DNA of 7,161 nucleotides from Candidatus Zixiibacteriota bacterium (GTDB lineage: Bacteria > Zixibacteria > MSB-5A5 > SM1-73), in assembly GCA_022866585.1 (NCBI GenBank), contig JALHUP010000084.1, positions 1 to 7,161 of the forward strand, read 5' to 3'. Shown one piece after another: positions 6,346-7,161 of the stretch (position 1 is the stretch's first letter; each line of letters begins with the position of its first letter). Under the pieces are notes generated by a model. The model searched no databases. It was not told where the DNA came from and saw only the letters and a list, made by a program, of their open reading frames with translations. Position numbers and translations under genes: made by a program.

Positions 6346-6363
6346 GGTTCAGTACCCTGAACC
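6346..6363 (+). repeat. 7-bp hairpin in the batE-mttB gap
   Basis: GGTTCAG at 6346-6352 pairs perfectly with CTGAACC at 6357-6363 across the loop TACC. The following AAAATTT is not a proper terminator tract. On the reverse strand, the stem is preceded by AAATTTT and followed by GAGAACAAAAAA, so it is not a clear terminator on that strand either. Confidence 0.5.
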
Positions 6364-6370
6364 AAAATTT

Positions 6371-6403
6371 CTGGAATTAAGGCGTAAGCCTTTTAACTCC
6401 CAG
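6371..6403 (+). repeat. Imperfect hairpin with a GTAA loop
   Basis: GGC at 6381-6383 pairs with GCC at 6388-6390 around the loop GTAA. Outer segments CTGG (6371-6374) and CCAG (6400-6403) also pair, as do TTAA segments between them, with small bulges. The TTTT at 6391-6394 falls inside the 3' arm. It is a possible weak terminator for the bat transcript; the match to the usual stem plus T tract is poor. Confidence 0.35.
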
Positions 6404-6418
6404 TTTCAGTAATAACAT

Positions 6419-6446
6419 TTGACAAAATTTCCTTTTATAATATTTT
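6419..6446 (+). promoter_or_regulatory. Candidate sigma-70-type promoter for the mttB-like gene
   Basis: A perfect -35 element TTGACA lies at 6419-6424. A perfect TATAAT lies at 6436-6441, but only 11 bases away, too close for normal spacing. The 4-of-6 match TATTTT at 6441-6446 gives a 16-base spacer and is the more plausible -10. The position upstream of a new gene, in an AT-rich stretch, supports a promoter, and it implies a leader of roughly 140 bases. The -10 assignment is uncertain. Confidence 0.45.
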
Positions 6447-6473
6447 TGATCTTGCGTGAACACTGTTTTGTTC

Positions 6474-6497
6474 GAGCGGGGTGCCCTCACCCCGCTC
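6474..6497 (+). repeat. Perfect 10-bp GC-rich hairpin in the mttB leader
   Basis: GAGCGGGGTG at 6474-6483 is perfectly complementary to CACCCCGCTC at 6488-6497, with the loop CCCT. The loop is the same as in the hairpin before batB (1585-1588). It is followed by TACCAAATGG, not by a T run. It lies downstream of the candidate promoter, so it would be transcribed into the 5' leader. Confidence 0.7.
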
Positions 6498-6504
6498 TAC
6501 CAAA

Positions 6505-6561
6505 TGGTCAGGGGTGAAGGTTCATCCTGAAGAGATTCACCCTGAAGGACACCCTTGACCA
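6505..6561 (+). repeat. 12-bp stem enclosing a 15-base direct repeat in the mttB leader
   Basis: TGGTCAGGGGTG at 6505-6516 pairs with CACCCTTGACCA at 6550-6561 with a single G-T wobble. The enclosed segment contains a direct repeat with a 15-base period: TTCATCCTGAAGAG (6521-6534) and TTCACCCTGAAGGA (6536-6549). GGTGAA (6513-6518) can alternatively pair with TTCACC (6536-6541). The stem begins 7 bases after the preceding hairpin and ends 24 bases before the ribosome site of the next gene. It may be a dispersed repeat, a leader RNA structure, or both. Confidence 0.6.
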
Positions 6562-6585
6562 ACAAGGAGCAAAAATTTTTAACCA

Positions 6586-6591
6586 GAGGTG
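6586..6591 (+). promoter_or_regulatory. Ribosome binding site that places the mttB-like start at TTG 6597
   Basis: GAGGTG lies 5 bases before TTG 6597. An earlier in-frame TTG at 6555 lies inside the 3' arm of the stem 6505-6561 and has no good site. The same GAGGTG plus TTG arrangement is used by batC. Confidence 0.6.
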
Positions 6592-6596
6592 TAGAA

Positions 6597-7161
6597 TTGG
6601 AAAAACCTAACCGCCCTAAAATAGAGATTTTAGAAAGAGAAAAAATAAAAAGGATCGTAGAAGAAGCAATCCAAGTCTTGGAAAAGGTGGGCATTTTTGT
6701 AGAAAATGAAAAGGGATTGGAACTTCTGGACGGTGCCAATGTTAGGGTTGATAAAAAACAAAAGAAGGCTTCTATAAAAGCTGATCTGGTGGAAAAATGC
6801 TTAAGAAGTGCTCCGTCACAGATAGAGGTTTTTGACAGAGAAGGAGAGCTTGCTCTAAATGTGCAAGGTGACAATATCCATTTTGATCCCGGATCTGCCG
6901 CCGTGCGAATTTATGATCTGGATTTAAATGAATCCAGACCTCCGGTGACCAAGGATCTGATTAACTTCGCTCGCTTGACAGATTCTTTGCCCTATCTGAA
7001 AGCACAAAGCACCGCGCTTATCCCTTCTGATGTTCCCAAAGAGATTGCCGACCGCTATCGGCTCTTTATCGCTCTTCAATATTCCACCAAGCCGATAGTC
7101 ACCGGAACCTTTGCTAAAGACGGCTTCGAGGTGATGAAGGAAATGCTGATTGCGATCAGGG
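6597..7161 (+). CDS. MttB-superfamily (trimethylamine methyltransferase-like) protein, N-terminal part
   Basis: The frame runs from TTG 6597 to the window edge, giving 188 residues of a family usually near 480-520. The N-terminal helix LEREKIKRIVEEAIQVLEKVGI (12-33) is typical, as is the ADLVEKCLRSAPSQIEVFDR region (62-81). FDPGSAAVRIYDLDL (96-110), the PVTKDLINFARLTDSLP stretch (116-132), the IPSDVP motif (142-147) and TKPIVTGTF (164-172) complete the match. Family members start a cobalamin-dependent methyl transfer from trimethylamine, glycine betaine or related quaternary amines to a corrinoid protein, in the cytoplasm. Which substrate applies cannot be told. The pyrrolysine position of true MttB lies in the part not shown, and most bacterial homologues lack it. 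The gene is separated from batE by 345 bases with its own candidate promoter, so it is probably an independent unit with no functional link to the Bat genes. Its neighbours to the right would show whether a corrinoid protein and reductive activator accompany it. Confidence 0.85.
   Translation, partial: MEKPNRPKIEILEREKIKRIVEEAIQVLEKVGIFVENEKGLELLDGANVRVDKKQKKASIKADLVEKCLRSAPSQIEVFDREGELALNVQGDNIHFDPGSAAVRIYDLDLNESRPPVTKDLINFARLTDSLPYLKAQSTALIPSDVPKEIADRYRLFIALQYSTKPIVTGTFAKDGFEVMKEMLIAIR

Larger units (their letters stand above)
6252..6596 (+). other. Non-coding gap between batE and the mttB-like gene
   Basis: No gene was recognised in these 345 bases. From left to right they hold a CCCC/GGGG repeat (6271-6298), a palindrome AAGTTAACTT running into a T run (6326-6339), a 7-bp hairpin (6346-6363), an imperfect hairpin (6371-6403), a TTGACA promoter-like sequence (6419-6446), a 10-bp hairpin (6474-6497) and a 12-bp stem (6505-6561). 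A ribosome site for the next gene is at 6586-6591. The reverse-strand open frames here are not supported by any family resemblance. The gap most likely ends the bat transcript and starts a new one. Confidence 0.6.

Noticed and set aside
6497..6874. 125-codon reverse-strand open frame at the start of the mttB-like gene
   Set aside because: It lies opposite the MttB-like reading frame, which has clear family motifs; the reverse product is low-complexity and unrecognised.

Overview
The window carries an almost complete Bat (Bacteroides aerotolerance) gene cluster on the + strand. It holds the 3' end of an upstream cluster gene, then batA, batB, batC, batD and batE. After a 345-base non-coding gap comes the first 188 codons of an MttB-superfamily methyltransferase that runs off the right edge. 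No rRNA, tRNA, CRISPR array, transposase or phage gene was seen. All convincing genes point rightward.

The cluster makes an envelope complex. BatA and BatB are membrane-anchored von Willebrand factor A proteins with intact metal-binding (MIDAS) residues. BatC and BatE are TPR proteins with signal peptides; BatE also has two membrane helices and a C-terminal SH3-like domain. BatD is a large exported protein with repeated beta-sandwich-like segments, one membrane anchor and a helical C-terminal domain. In related clusters a MoxR AAA+ ATPase and a DUF58 protein are encoded upstream; here they would lie left of base 1. The truncated first protein aligns without gaps to the C-terminal domain of BatD, so much of the cluster looks like duplicated pairs: BatA/BatB, BatC/BatE, and orf1/BatD (C-terminus only).

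Layout: 1-264 end of a BatD-tail-like protein; 265-359 short spacer with competing inverted repeats; 360-1352 batA; 1353-1628 spacer built almost wholly of inverted repeats; 1629-2672 batB; 2673-2805 spacer with a double-hairpin element; 2806-3591 batC; 3598-5496 batD, whose first 31 codons look repeat-derived; 5493-6251 batE, overlapping batD by four bases; 6252-6596 spacer with several hairpins and a candidate promoter; 6597-7161 mttB-like gene.

The signal peptides and the Bat cluster suggest a Gram-negative bacterium. The moderately AT-rich sequence, TTG starts with GAGGTG ribosome sites and small palindromic repeats in most gaps are reminiscent of uncultured candidate phyla (Zixibacteria or WOR-3-like, or another FCB-related group). 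That placement is a low-confidence impression. I see no clearly new enzymatic system. The most unusual material is the set of hairpin repeats wedged between genes of one operon, some of which appear to have altered or obscured gene starts.
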